This document shows, piece after piece, positions 1 to 11,754 of a DNA stretch of 45,684 bases (within the stretch, counting starts at the first letter, position 1; each line of letters starts with the position of its first letter). The position numbers and the translations under genes are program-made. The stretch is from Oehlia diaphana (Eukaryota; Glomeromycota; Glomeromycetes; Glomerales; Glomeraceae), in assembly GCA_003833135.1 (NCBI GenBank), contig QZLH01000086.1:139318-185001 (forward strand). Direction: 5' to 3'. A model generated the notes under the pieces. It worked only from the letters and a program-made list of their open reading frames with translations. It was not told the DNA's origin and made no database searches.

Positions 1-73
1 GATTGATAGCTTCATGAGTTCTTCCTCCTTTCCAAAGGCCAATAATTTGCTCACTCTCACTCAATTCACCATT
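1..73 (-). pseudogene. Tc1/mariner-like transposase N-terminus, cut by window edge
   Basis: The minus strand reads an open frame from about 73 to the window edge. It contains LSESEQIIGLWKGG, followed by RTHEAIN. This matches the first helix of the paired/homeodomain-like DNA-binding domain at the start of Tc1-type transposases. The only ATG (70-72) is in another frame and stops after three codons, while the transposase frame has Asn where the initiator Met is expected. One base therefore seems to be missing at the start. The rest of the element lies outside the window, so catalytic residues cannot be judged. Family call from motif memory; decay inferred. Confidence 0.55.
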
Positions 74-280
74 TTAAAAGTAGCCGAATGGCGCAGTAAC
101 AAAAAAAAGCAAAGATCAGCGTTGGCAAAATTGAGGCATTATTATTTGTTTTATTGCCAAATCTGGTACAAGCATCGTAACACAATAAAAATACATTCAT
201 TTTAATCGTTAGAACCAGGGGAATTGTTTTTTTTAAAAAAAAATAATACTTTATATATTCAATCTTGAGAAAATCAAGTT

Positions 281-313
281 GAGCTTGACCGGATACTTTT
301 TGGAGGGTAGTGT
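281..313 (-). repeat. Possible terminal inverted repeat of the Tc1-like element
   Basis: Read on the minus strand, this stretch begins TACACTACCCTCC and continues with AAAAAGTATCCGGTCA. It is more GC-rich than its surroundings. It resembles the outer ends of Tc1-type elements and lies about 210 bp upstream of the transposase remnant, as an outer end would. The partner repeat would be outside the window, so this is inference. Confidence 0.35.
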
Positions 314-429
314 ATATATATAAAAATATAAATAAATAAATAAATAAATATACTATAAAAATAAACTATACAAATAAATTAAAAAATAACTATATAAAAA
401 TTCTCGTGACAATAACTTGATATAATTTT

Positions 430-1466
430 GATTTACATAGTTAATAGCGCCCCAACGTGATATGTCTTGAAATCATATTTGGTTATCCCATTCTGAGCTT
501 TCCATTCTTTCCAGATATTAAGTTTGATGTCATTGTGAAAAATCGTTCGTAACATAAGAACGTAATAATAATAAGTCTGCGGGGGTATAGGTTCGTTCCT
601 GAAAGTTCATCTAAAGGTAGAAGAGTATTTAACGGTATCACCAATACTCATTGATAATTTGTCGCAATTTTCTCTGATCAGTTTTATTAGGTAGTCAGCA
701 AGGAAAAGAAACCTGTTTTTGGTGGTTTTGAACTCTGAGCAAATCCATATATCGTTAGCATTCCCGTACATAAAGTAGGAAATACGGCCTTTGATGCTTT
801 TTCGTATTGCGATTAAGAATATCTAAGGTTGGGATGGTTCCAGTAGAGCATTTACTTTCCATGCTGTATCTTTTGTGAGTAAAACGATCATTATAATTAA
901 CCATTTGCTGGTAACGCTCCAATTGATTACGCTGTTAGCTGTGAATTCTTTAATATCCTTGGGGTTCGAATGATTTAGGTGTTCACCTATTAGTCTTTTA
1001 TAATTAACGATCATGCCTATGCATTTGCGAACGTCACGATCGATCAGAGATTTGGTTGTTCCACATAAGAGCAGCGACTGATGGTTGTGTGAGATTTTTA
1101 TAGGAATTGCATGTAGGTGTCCAATTTTTGCTTGTTGATCGGCTATATCGTTGAAAGCGTCTCCTGATTGTGCTTTAACCTTTTTGAAGGAAATCTTCAA
1201 TTTAAGCTCACATATAATATAATGGATAGGTGTCCAAAAGATGTTGTTGTTAATTTTGTTATAATGTCTAGGAGATATAGAGGATAAGTTGATAGATTTG
1301 TGGAACGAATCTATGGGCAGCTTGTGAAACCGTATGGATAGTTATTTGTCCATTGACTGGAGAAACGAGTAAAGCTGTGAGAATGGCCATGGTTTCTTCT
1401 TTGGTGGATAATGGGAAATATTCCAGAGAATCGTTGTGTGTAATGTTGATGTTATCATAACCCATG
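430..1466 (-). pseudogene. Decayed LINE (non-LTR retrotransposon) ORF2: RNase H domain and tail
   Basis: Minus-strand fragments line up in order. The segment 1465-1268 contains STKEETMAILTALLVSP and then TIHTVSQAA, the first half of a type I RNase H fold. The segment 1250-823 contains FKKVKAQSGDAFNDIADQQA, the last catalytic strand/helix. Further on, about 590-430 reads an open stretch with LRTIFHNDIKLNIWKEW, probably the C-terminal tail. The usual TDSQAA is TVSQAA here, so one catalytic Asp is lost, and the frame shifts near 1265. No reverse transcriptase domain is visible upstream. This is a dead 3' fragment of a LINE inserted on the minus strand. Confidence 0.6.
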
Positions 1467-3776
1467 TAGTATTCTTTAGGCTGACTTCAGATTTATAAGA
1501 ACCGTCAGTGTTTAACTTTTCGATAATAGGTTGGTAAAATATTTGCTATCACGTGACCTCGCATTCCAAAAGCCACGTGATATATGATGCTTAGGCGAAT
1601 TGAACGAAACTAAAATGATTTATGGCCTTTGTAATGAGTAGTGAAAGTGGTAATGATATTAAATTGTTAAAGATCATACATGAAATCATTAAAATTTTAT
1701 AAAAATGTGTTTTTCTTAAAATCAAAATCACCACATATTAAATACATATAATAATGTTAATAAATTGTGGATTATTTAAACCTCATACAGGAATTATAAC
1801 ATATATTATAATTAATTGTGGAAACATTTTTTCCTTAGATTTTTTCCATGAATAATTTAGTTTCATGTTCTAAAATAATTAAAATTTTCATCATTCTTCA
1901 ATTATAGAAAAATTGAAGCTTTAAATGCAGTAGTGACAAATGCGTAATGGACCGATCTAAACTTGGTTAGGATTACAGTATATGGTAAATACTCCTGTAA
2001 ATTATATTATAATGATTTTTCACACAATGAAATGAGCTTAATCATTTTTTAGATAAGGTCAGAAACACCAATACCTATTTAAATCGACAATCAGGACTTA
2101 TAAAATTCGTTATATTCGGAGTTTTTTTTTTTTTTTTTGGTCACAATTACGTCTGTTGGAATAGATGCCTTAAAACTTATAAAGTGCTTTTTATTTTTAT
2201 ATGCATCGTTAATTAGCATTCTTTTGGAGTATAAATAATTACTTCTTAATATGTGAAAATTTTTTTTGGTTTTGCAAAAATTTTTTTTAAAAAGTTATTT
2301 GAAAGAAAAAAAAACAAATTTTGTGAGAAAATTTCATTTTCTTATGTAAACGCTGAAATATGTAAGGGGAAATTTTTTTTTTTTTCAGAAGAATGTTGAA
2401 TAACACTAAGAAGGTATGCAAGCCATTAAAAAAGTATTTCTTGAAAATTGCTGCGCCACCGATAAAATTTTTATCCGAATATTTCCGTGGCTTTCGTAAA
2501 AATTCCGTGAAATGATACGTTCACGGTCCGAAAGGAGATAGAAATCTAATCGTAACACGTCGACACTATTATGTTTCATAGTCATAATAACAGTGTTAGA
2601 GAGATGAAAATTTCCATGATATTTAAGGCTAAAAATTCCATGAAAATAATACATTCACAGGAAAAAACATGGAAATATCACCATTTTTACAAGGTAAGGC
2701 GTTACTAATTACGACGAGATAATTATTGGATGGGTAAAAATATCGGCCGAAGTCCGATCCATCCAATAAAAATATTATTAGTACTATGATACAAAAATAT
2801 AACGACCCATTTCAAAAAATATTTTAAACAAGATGTCGGTAAAATTAGACGTCATGTAAATGTATTTTTTTTTCCCACAGTTAAGTGTTCATTTTTTATA
2901 GCCGTACCAAGTACCTCACTACAAATGATAGGATCTTCTTATATAGTCGCTACTATTAAACTTGCATGATAATTTTATTGGATAAACCACTATATACCTG
3001 CACTCAGGACAATAAGCATTTTTTTTGTGTTTAAAGAAGCTCTTTATTAAAAGTCCTATCATAAAATCAATTGGATTATTATTAATCATCGCTACGAAAA
3101 TTCATGTACATTATTAGTAAGATGCGCAAATAATTAAGAAACTATGATCCCCAATATTATAAAAATATTTGATTTGGCTAATTATACTGTTGGAGTATTC
3201 TAACATTTTTTGGAAATTTGGATAATTAACAGACAATGAACATTTTATTAAATATTAATCCTCGAATAATCTTTTATCACATTATAAATGAATGTGAATA
3301 TTACCTCAATTTAAAATTTTAAATCCGAATATTTCCGATATATTTATTCTATGAGAATAACATTTGATCGTCGAGTAATTAAAAACTATAAATTCTGAGA
3401 CTATGCTACATTTACAGAAAGAACTTGAGTGTACCAACTTTTTTTATAAGGTATCCTTAAAAAAATTCCTTAAAAAAATTCCGAATATATTATAAATCAC
3501 GTGAAAATCCTGATTCTTTTATGTACGTAACATACTCGAGCTCATAATGATGAAATAATTTTATTTACAAAATTTTTAATGATATAAATATTTCAGCATA
3601 AGAGATAATAATGAAGTAATTGATCTGTCAGTAAAAATTACATCATTATTTAAATAATTTTTATAAAAGTAACTGCAAAATCCTCAAATTTTTTTTTTAA
3701 AAAAAAAACCATTTCTCTACACATTAAAATTTATACAATATAAAATTATATAAAATATTATATAACGATTATAACG
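1467..3776. other. Intergenic, AT-rich, no gene seen
   Basis: I see no coding region here. The stretch holds poly-A/T runs (about 2119-2138 and 2371-2387), a compact hairpin element at 2723-2769 and two TCACGTGA palindromes (1549-1556 and 3497-3504). The last 100 bases before 3777 are very A+T-rich and probably form the leader of the next gene. A short minus-strand open frame at 2406-2654 has no recognisable features. Confidence 0.6.
2723..2769. repeat. Hairpin/MITE-like element, copy 1
   Basis: A perfect 11-bp inverted repeat (TTATTGGATGG at 2723-2733 and CCATCCAATAA at 2759-2769) encloses an inner near-palindrome ATATCGGCCGAAGTCCGAT. The same outer and inner words, in the opposite orientation, occur at 6566-6625. 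The two sites therefore belong to one repeat family rather than being chance hairpins. Confidence 0.55.
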
Positions 3777-4181
3777 ATGGCGGATACCTTTCACGAACAA
3801 ACACAACGTGCAATGGATTCGGGAAAAGACTTGTCATCAGCAGCTTTCGATAAAGCACACCAGGCATCTGAAACATCTCGAGGTTTATTTAATCAAACGA
3901 GCCACTATGTTCAATCAACTGCCTCTCAATTGAGTGATACAACGAAGCACTGTTGGCATGAATTCCCTCCCATTCGTTGGGCAACTTATACTTTAGGTGC
4001 ATTTAACGCCATACCAATAGCAATTTTAATTTTTTGGGTAATTGTAATTTTGGGTTTTGTATCTCTTCCCGTTGTTAGTGTTGTTGTCTTTGTTGCCTTT
4101 ATTTTGGCCGGTTGTGCTCTTTTTGTTTGGGGAGGATTTCATGCTGGTATTATCATTTTAACAAAGTTGGGCTTTATGTAA
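3777..4181 (+). CDS. Small membrane protein, promethin/LDO-like (tentative)
   Basis: Single-exon, 134 residues. Residues 1-60 are polar, rich in Ala, Ser, Thr, Gln and His, with amphipathic-looking spacing and no signal peptide. Residues about 75-130 form a long hydrophobic block interrupted by a Pro (LGFVSLPVVSVVV), consistent with a membrane hairpin, and end in a Gly-rich patch (FVWGGFHAGI). That layout, and the AIPIAILIFW start of the block, recall promethin/LDAF1 and the yeast LDO proteins, which act with seipin at ER-lipid droplet contacts. The resemblance is by pattern only; another small ER or reticulon-like membrane protein is possible. The ATG is preceded by an A+T-rich leader, and no intron is needed. 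It stands alone, about 4 kb from the next gene. Confidence 0.7.
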   Translation: MADTFHEQTQRAMDSGKDLSSAAFDKAHQASETSRGLFNQTSHYVQSTASQLSDTTKHCWHEFPPIRWATYTLGAFNAIPIAILIFWVIVILGFVSLPVVSVVVFVAFILAGCALFVWGGFHAGIIILTKLGFM

Positions 4182-7100
4182 ATAATTTATGATCAACTTC
4201 ATGTTAGAAATTGCGATATTAATATAAAAATCCTTTCTTATTTTTTCTTTCCTTTCCTTTACATTCCTTTTTTTTTGTGTGACATTGGAGTAAATTCTTA
4301 TTTTCTTTAAAAAAAATTGCATTAAATTATAAAAAGTTAATTAAAAAGTTTTTTTTTAAGTAAAATGAAAATTTTGTTATTATCATTTCTCTTATACGTT
4401 TCAAAAAAATAAAAATTTGTGCGATTTTTAAATCAAAAATAAATTTCCTTAATTTGGATAGTGTGAAATAAAAATTTCAAATGTGTTTGTTTGATCGACA
4501 TTTTTAAAAAGAAGAAATGACGATTTTATCAAAAAAAAATGTTATGATTTTCGACTATATAATTAAATCATCATTTATAATGATTTGCGTCATTAATTTT
4601 TTTTTTTTTTAAACAAATAATTAATTTAATTTAAAAAATTTTCAGAATGGTTGGATAATAAAATTCAATGAAAACAATATATTATCATTAACATGTATTA
4701 ACATATGATTTTTAAATAATATTAATAAGACTAACCAGAATAAGTGAGTAGATTGATCAACCGATATTTTATTTTTAGATTTTTTTATGAAAAAAAAAAT
4801 TTTTGGGGAGACTAAAAAAAAAAATGAAATAATTTACCATTTAGAAAAAAATCATTATTCAATTTTTTTTTTTCGCCAACTGAATGAATATAAAAAAAAA
4901 TTTTCACTTCTAAAAAAAGTAAATAAATAAAATGATGAAAAATAAATTATTTATTGCTTTATTGCTTTTTTTTTTAAGTCTAAAATAAGTCTAATGTCAA
5001 ATATTAGACTTTTTTTTTTTTCTTTCAATGAAAAAAAAAAAAAAATTTTTTTTATATCGATGATGTAACTGATGTAACGCGTTTAATTTATAATTCGTAT
5101 ATCGCCATTAGAAAGGTTTGTGCGATAATATAATTTATATAATTTTTTTTTGAAATCAACCAATAATAAAGTGTTAATTTATGTTTGATAACGATAATGA
5201 ACAAGAATCTGGGAATTGGATCGAAGTCTCGGTTATAATAGTTTAGATCAATACTTATTATCGGATTAACCTTTAACAATTTAAGTTAGCAAGTTGCCAA
5301 TACTTTGATCACGTGACTTCTTCTTTAATCGAATCGTAAAATAAGAATAAAGGATAATAATTGAGGGTTTTGTTTTATTGACGACCATACATATGTATTA
5401 AAGTACAAAATGATAGAATAAAGTACAATTGTTAAGATAAAATTTAGTATTATTGGGGCAAGAAATATATCGGAATTGTCGGAGTTGTCGGAGTTGCTTT
5501 GTAAATTCACCATTTCCATTTTCAAAACGTCTACGAGCGATACCATTCTTCATACAATTCTTGTGACATTCAATACTTACAAATATAAAAAATTAGAAAG
5601 CCCAAAATTAGAAATCATGTAATAACACAATGTTTTCCATTGATAAATGAACATTTTTTATTTTGCTTTATAATTTTATTAATCAATCGGTTAAAAGATG
5701 AGATGTTTTAAAGTGTTACACTACTACAATATTTAGGGTATGACAACGAATTTCTTTGTGCACGAGATCAAGTATTATCAAGTTTTTATATTACTATATA
5801 CGGTTTATAAATTATTGATTTCCCACCGAATTTATATTTTACTATCTTAATAATGGTTTTATCAGCTTTTAACCATTCAGGTTACAATTTCTATTATTGA
5901 TACTACTGATTCAGAAGATACGAATGTAAGAGTAATTTATATGGAAGATTTAGAAAAAAGAAAATAGTAAATATATGGAATATATAGAGAATGTAAAGAA
6001 CCTGGCGCAGGAAAAAAAAATAAAAAAAATTTAAGGATAATTAAGAAATTGGACTAATAGAAATAAAGATACAAATGTTAAAAGTGTGACATAGTACAAA
6101 TATTTTAAATAAGGTAATTTACGTTAAAAATATAACTTATTTTATTGTATTTAATACTGTAAGTTATATTTATCTAAAAAAAAAATTGATGTTTTCAGCA
6201 TTAGTGCGACAAAGCAAAAGCTTTTTTTTTAAAAAAAAGAGACGAACTTGACTTTAACTTCTTCAGGTAGTTGCATCGGTATAATAACGTCAAGAAGTTT
6301 TTTCAACGGTAGCAATATCATTATAACAATATCGATCTTGTGGTTCAAGATCCATATTCTATTCTAAATAATGTATGATGGTTTTATATTATTGTAAAAA
6401 TGAGAAATTTAATTTGATAAATCTTCGATTACAACAATATACATGACGCTGGAAATTTCATAAAATTTTTCATTCAGGCAATTTATTATTGACACGGATA
6501 TAGTGATTTGGATGTCAACCAGAAAATAATAAAGAAGGAATATGACACCAATAGTAAGGTAAATAGTTATAGGATGGGGAAAGAGATATATATCGGTCTT
6601 CGACCGATATCCCTCATCCAATAACTCAGTTTAGTTCAATCATTAGGAATACTGCGGTGACCAATAGGAATTAATGTTACTAATAACGTTTTCAATATTG
6701 GATGTCTCATAAAAATATCGGTTATTAAAATCCCGCATATTCCTAATCGAATGAAACAATAACAAATATTAAAGAAACGAAATTAAGAAAGACATAATAT
6801 TATATTTCAAATAGAAAAATGTAATAAGATTAAAGAAAGCAAATTTTTTTTAAAAAAAACAGATCAAGTAAAAATAAATCAAAAAAAATAAATCCAATAA
6901 GCAATTCATGCTAATAAATTTTTTAAATTTTAAAATCTTTTAAAACAAGTGAAATTCATCAGATTCTGTTAATGTCCTATTTTAATTTGTTTTAATTATG
7001 ATAATTTATTTTACATTATTTATTCTTATTCGCTTCTTTTAATAAATATTTTTTATCAACAACATCAAATCCAAGTAAGTGGTAATATTAAATTATTATA

Positions 7101-8249
7101 ATTAATATTTTAACGTTATATAATTTACACATAATTTCAGAAAAATTAATTAAGTGGATCAAGTAAAATATTAAAATTCATTTATTTTTTCAAAACTTTA
7201 TTTATAAAATATTTTAATACCTTACAAAATGTACATAATAAATCATGAAAATGGAATTTTTAATTAACATTATTTATTTATAATTTTATAATTTATATCT
7301 TTATTATTTCTGCATTTATTAACATACTTTTTTTTTATCTGTTAAATCAGTTATTTTTTCGTAAAAAAAATTGTGTATATATACGCATATATATAAATAT
7401 ATGTAATATATGTTCAGGATGTTTATACAATATATGAAAAGGTTTAATAATACGGAAATGCCAATATTTTCAGTTTCAATTTGATACTGTATGTATACGA
7501 TTGAAACATTAGATATCGTAAAATTGGAAACGCAGTATTAAAAAAATACGTTATTCATTGATGCATAAAATATTTTATTGCTGTAATGAAAAACTAAAGA
7601 AACTTTCTAACGTTTATAATCTGCATTTCAAGAAGTATTACATCAGTTTGAAACTATTAAATTTTTAAGTTCTATCAAATACATTAATTAATTAACTTCT
7701 GAACGTATAAAATCCTTCGAAATCGAACGTAGAATGATATCATCACGTGTACAAATCGAAATTCGAAAGAAGATAAATATAATAAATTGTTTGGTTTACG
7801 TACTTCACTTTAAAAGTCTTATTAGTCATCTTAAATTCGTTATTATATCATTATTGATTTTAATAATTGTTTTTAAATAAACCACGCCAAGATCAATGTA
7901 CCGGTAATTCATAGCGAAGGATCTAAATCGTTACTTGAATAAACAAACAACGCTGTCATTAAGCATTTTTTTAATCTACATGACGTAATTGACGTATCTA
8001 CAACTGCATTACCAACGTTTTTTATTGGACAGAATTAAAGTTAATGCAACCCATAGATCACAAATTTTAATTATATGAAAATTAATTTAACGCAACTCGA
8101 AATTTAAAATTACATGCATGAACAAAAAGGGCGGGTAATTTATGAACAGTTCAATAAACAATTTATAAGACTCATGTGAATAAATTTATTTTAAAATGAT
8201 TATAATACAACACTACGTCATCTACATCTTACACAATTAAACTCCTACG
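4182..8249. other. Long AT-rich intergenic stretch
   Basis: No convincing gene. Poly-A/T runs are frequent (for example about 4599-4610 and 5031-5051). A 9-bp tandem motif (TCGGAGTTG, about 5470-5497) makes a short Asn-Ser-Asp repeat in a minus-strand open frame that I do not consider a gene. A TCACGTGA site lies at 5309-5316, and a hairpin element related to copy 1 at 6566-6625. Around 7371-7425 there is a TATA-rich microsatellite patch. Confidence 0.55.
6566..6625. repeat. Hairpin/MITE-like element, copy 2
   Basis: Outer arms GTTATAGGATGGGGA (6566-6580) and TCCCTCATCCAATAAC (6610-6625) are imperfect inverted repeats. Inside them ATATCGGTC (6589-6597) and GACCGATAT (6602-6610) form a perfect 9-bp stem with a 4-base loop. 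Read on the minus strand it shares TTATTGGATG and an ATATCGG-CGAAG-CCGAT core with the element at 2723-2769. Confidence 0.55.
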
Positions 8250-9422
8250 TCATTCAATTTTTTGACCCCAAAATCTAAAGAATTTTTCCTCAACTTTACG
8301 TGTTTGAAATTCTTTTATAGTATCATCTAATAAATTTTCAAAATCTATTGAAGAAATTCCTAAATGTTTACTAAATACTGATGATTCACTAACAAAATAC
8401 TTTATAATACTATTTTCATGAGATATTCCTACTTCACCTCCCAATCTTCCTATTATTATTGATCTAGAATCTTTTTGTATATTTTTTAATTGTTTTGTTG
8501 ATTGTAATATTACGTCTAATCTTTCTGATACATCTGATCTTTCTCCTATAATTTGTTTCACTATTAATTCATTAAAAAGGAAAAATTTTCTTTTGATTAT
8601 TATCAAAAGAAAAGAAGAATGATGATGATTATTTAAAAATACTTAAAATTTCTAATTACTTACATGTATCCATAAGTAGAGTGAATTTAGGTCCCATATT
8701 TATTGGAACTATACCAGGTTCAACGAATTCAATCCATCCTCCTGGCTTCGTAACACTAGTTTTTTTAAGGAGAAATAATTAAACGCATTATTCTGATAAA
8801 ATAGTCTTTTTTTTCTAAAATAATAAATAATTACCGAATTAATTCTTTTACTACAGGATCCCATTCGCTATAAGCAAGAGAATTAGCAAAATAGCATAAA
8901 CGAACAAAATCAAATTCGTTATCTTCAAACGGAAGACCGGATAAAATATTAGCCTGAGTAAATTTAACATTATTTGGTATTTGAGATGGAAATTGGTGTG
9001 GGCTTAATCCTACGCCCGCAAAATCTGTCGTTTGATATTCTAAAGCCATATCGATCAACCATGCTCCGAATCCACATCTATATTAAAAAAAAGAAAAAAA
9101 AATATATTTAAAAAAAAAACTTTCCAATTGTTCCAAAAAGTTGTACTTACCCAGCATCTAAAACAACTCCAGACGATAATAAAATATCTTCAACAGGAGC
9201 AGAATAATTACTTTGCCATAAATATCGCAAAGTATGATGAGGACTTTGAAATTCAGACAAGGAATCACTTATACAAGGTAACTTATACTTTAGTTCTTCA
9301 TGATTAAATATCGAATTTTTATCACTCTTATCATTTTTATAATTTCTATCATTTTTATCATTTTTATCACATGTAGAAACCTTTATAATTCTTTCTTTGA
9401 TTCTAGAATTTATTATACCCAT
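8250..9422 (-). CDS. SAM-dependent methyltransferase (class I, Rossmann fold)
   Basis: Four exons on the minus strand: 9422-9151, 9077-8835, 8755-about 8660 and 8589-8250, about 316 residues. The class I motif I crosses the first intron: VVLDAG joins CGFGAWLIDMA. FEDNEFDFVRLCYF matches the acidic/aromatic motif IV region, and KPGGWIEFVEPG is the usual post-motif strand. The N-terminus carries a low-complexity Asp/Lys/Asn run from 12-bp-like repeats (about 9317-9368). The last intron is uncertain. The best donor, GTAAGT at 8663, leaves the wrong phase; a weaker GTAATT four bases downstream restores the frame. Otherwise this copy has a small frame defect. C-terminal SISHENSI/ISSIDFENLLDD-type helices resemble the expanded methyltransferase family of Rhizophagus. 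Substrate unknown. Confidence 0.75.
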
Positions 9423-9670
9423 AATTTTTTTTTTTTTTTTCTCGCAGAGAAAAAAAAAATTTTTTGAATAAAAAGTTGACGTAGTTGATAATATATGATA
9501 ATATATCTCACATATTAAACAATACTTGAAACTGTAATACGTTCCCAGATCTCCTTTACAAAAGAAGATTATAATATATTATTATTATTATTATTATTTC
9601 TCTTATTCTGTAATTGTAAGTTCTAGACCGTTGAATAAAAAACATGGTGCAGCTGCAAGTAACATTGACA

Positions 9671-9711
9671 TATATATATACATATATATATGTATATATA
9701 TGTTATATATA
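9671..9711. repeat. TA/CATATA microsatellite
   Basis: Alternating TA repeats with ACATA/TGTATA interruptions form a self-complementary block that could extrude a cruciform. It has no coding content and lies about 250 bp upstream of the methyltransferase start codon. Confidence 0.7.
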
Positions 9712-10839
9712 TGTGATATTAAAGGTTGGATCTTTTAATGATAATAATCATTACAAGAATGAAATAACTTGTTTTGTAATTATTTTGCCAAGAAATAATT
9801 AATTCCTGCAAGATTATTAATCCCTTATTTTATGAATGCAAAGTATATCTCTTTACCTAGATACAGCATAAAAGATTTATACCGATTTAATATATTGATA
9901 TTTGGGACATTTTTTGGTACGTGCGTAATCGCCCAATAAATATCCAATAAATTCTTGTGTTTATTGTAATTATTATTCCCATTGGATATCTGGATTAACC
10001 GTTTTTTTTTATGAAAAAAACGGAAAAAAAAAACAAATTCTTAATCGGAAAAAAGTTTTTATGGTTTCATAATATTCATAATCTGCATAATAAAATTTTT
10101 TATATCACAATTTCTTTTTTTATAACTTTAACTAAAAATTTGCTTTTTTTAATTTGGCGCCAAAATCTTTTTGAGGAAAACAAGTGAATTACCAATTTAG
10201 TTAAGTAAAAATATTTATGCAAGTGAATCTATGTGTATCGGTGTATCCATGTGAAAACATATATAATAATTTTTTTATTAATTGAAAATAAACTAAATAA
10301 ACTGGATTCAAAATAATATTGGTTAAAAATAATTGATTCTTAAATTCTTATTTAAATTCGAAATTAAGTTCTGACATCATAATTTTTCTTTAATTACTAT
10401 TAGTTTTTGATTATTTTAATATCTCATATTTACATGTATATCATACAGAAAAAATCCGGATATTAAACTGGATTTTAAAATAGAATTCATTTATCTTGAG
10501 ATTATTTCGTGTTTCATGTACATTAAAACACGAGTATTAATACATTACGTAAAGAATGTAAAGGGTACGTATAAAATTATTATGCAAAAAAATATATTTT
10601 TTATTTCTTTTTGGATCATATAATGGAATATCAAATGTGTTACAGCAGGAATTGTGGGATACGATCATATAATAAACAATTTGATAAATTACTGACCTTC
10701 TTCTTCAATAATGGGTTCATTCAAATTTACTTTTCTTTATTGAATTATCTTAATATGGAAATCCGAATCTCGTTCAAAAATCTCGAAACTCAAGTACAAT
10801 CTGAAACTAAATTACAATGTATAAGCCTATTATTGTATT

Positions 10840-10950
10840 AATTAAAAACAAGTAAAGCATTTGGCCATTCGGGATCTACCTTCGGGATTAAAAGTTCCGG
10901 CACCCGTTTTACCCCGCCCCAAGATAGGGTTACAACTCACAAGGCTAGTT
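10840..10950 (-). pseudogene. GC-rich coding relic, unidentified
   Basis: This patch is close to half G+C in a region that is otherwise about one quarter. On the minus strand it reads a 35-codon open stretch containing NPILGRGKTGAGTFNPEGRS and then RMAKCFTCF before a stop. The contrast in composition suggests a fragment of a mobile element or a captured gene. I do not recognise the family, and the fragment has no obvious start codon. Confidence 0.3.
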
Positions 10951-11754
10951 TATACAAGATATAACAGGATTTACGAATTTTCATAATTTCGTTACTCAAT
11001 TACTAATAAAAGATCGTGAATTAGGAATATAGGAATTTTTGTTACATTACGTTTAATTTATTATCGGATATCAGTTATACATATAATATAAAATAATAAT
11101 AATATTATGTTTTATTATCCAGAAAAGTCAAACACTAAATATTCAATGTAACAGAAAAGTAATTATTGCGAGGTGCATCGCTACTTATAGGTTAAAACTC
11201 ATTTCAATTCGATGTAAAAGAAGTATAAAAATATTAAATAATTTTTTCATATTATGATTTACAGTAAAAAATGTTTTTAAAGGAAATTTTGTATCAGGAG
11301 ATCACCAACAAATAAACAATTATATGTATTTATTTATTGTTGAATAAATTGAATAAATTTTAAAATATAATTGCTGCAGGTATGGCAGAAATTTACTTTT
11401 TTTGTCAAAGAACGGTAAGCATAACATTTATTATTATAACTTGATCGCTTATCATTTGAATAAATTAATTAACTGTACGTACAATCAACTCTCTATAAAT
11501 GTATCCTCTATAAGTGCATTCCTTAGATCTCTAATTATTAACTCTATTAACTCAACATCCTCTTTAATGCACAATTTTTTATGGTCCCATCTATACTTAT
11601 TTTAATAGAATAATATTTTTTTTTTTTATTTTTTATTTATTTTTTTTTTATAAAAAAGGAAAATGTATCTATGAAATAAAAAACATCACCATCAACCTAT
11701 TAATTTATCAATAAATATACCCTAAGTACATATACAGTATATAGTATATATTTT

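Larger units (their letters stand above)
9423..11754. other. Intergenic with microsatellites and one GC-rich patch
   Basis: No supported gene. The stretch contains a trinucleotide run (ATT, about 9578-9597), a TATATA/CATATA microsatellite (about 9671-9711), several small A/T hairpins, and one unusually GC-rich patch at about 10862-10950, listed separately. Open frames at 10611-10841 and 11402-11605 lack domain features and have the base composition of the surrounding non-coding DNA. Confidence 0.55.

Noticed and set aside
540..600. GGTTCGTTCC looked like a tRNA T-arm
   Set aside because: No acceptor stem, D-arm or anticodon arm can be folded around it; it reads better as the LINE tail on the minus strand.
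5325..5546. Minus-strand open frame with an Asn-Ser-Asp repeat
   Set aside because: The repeat comes from a 9-bp DNA tandem; the rest is low-complexity, with no start context, introns or domain.
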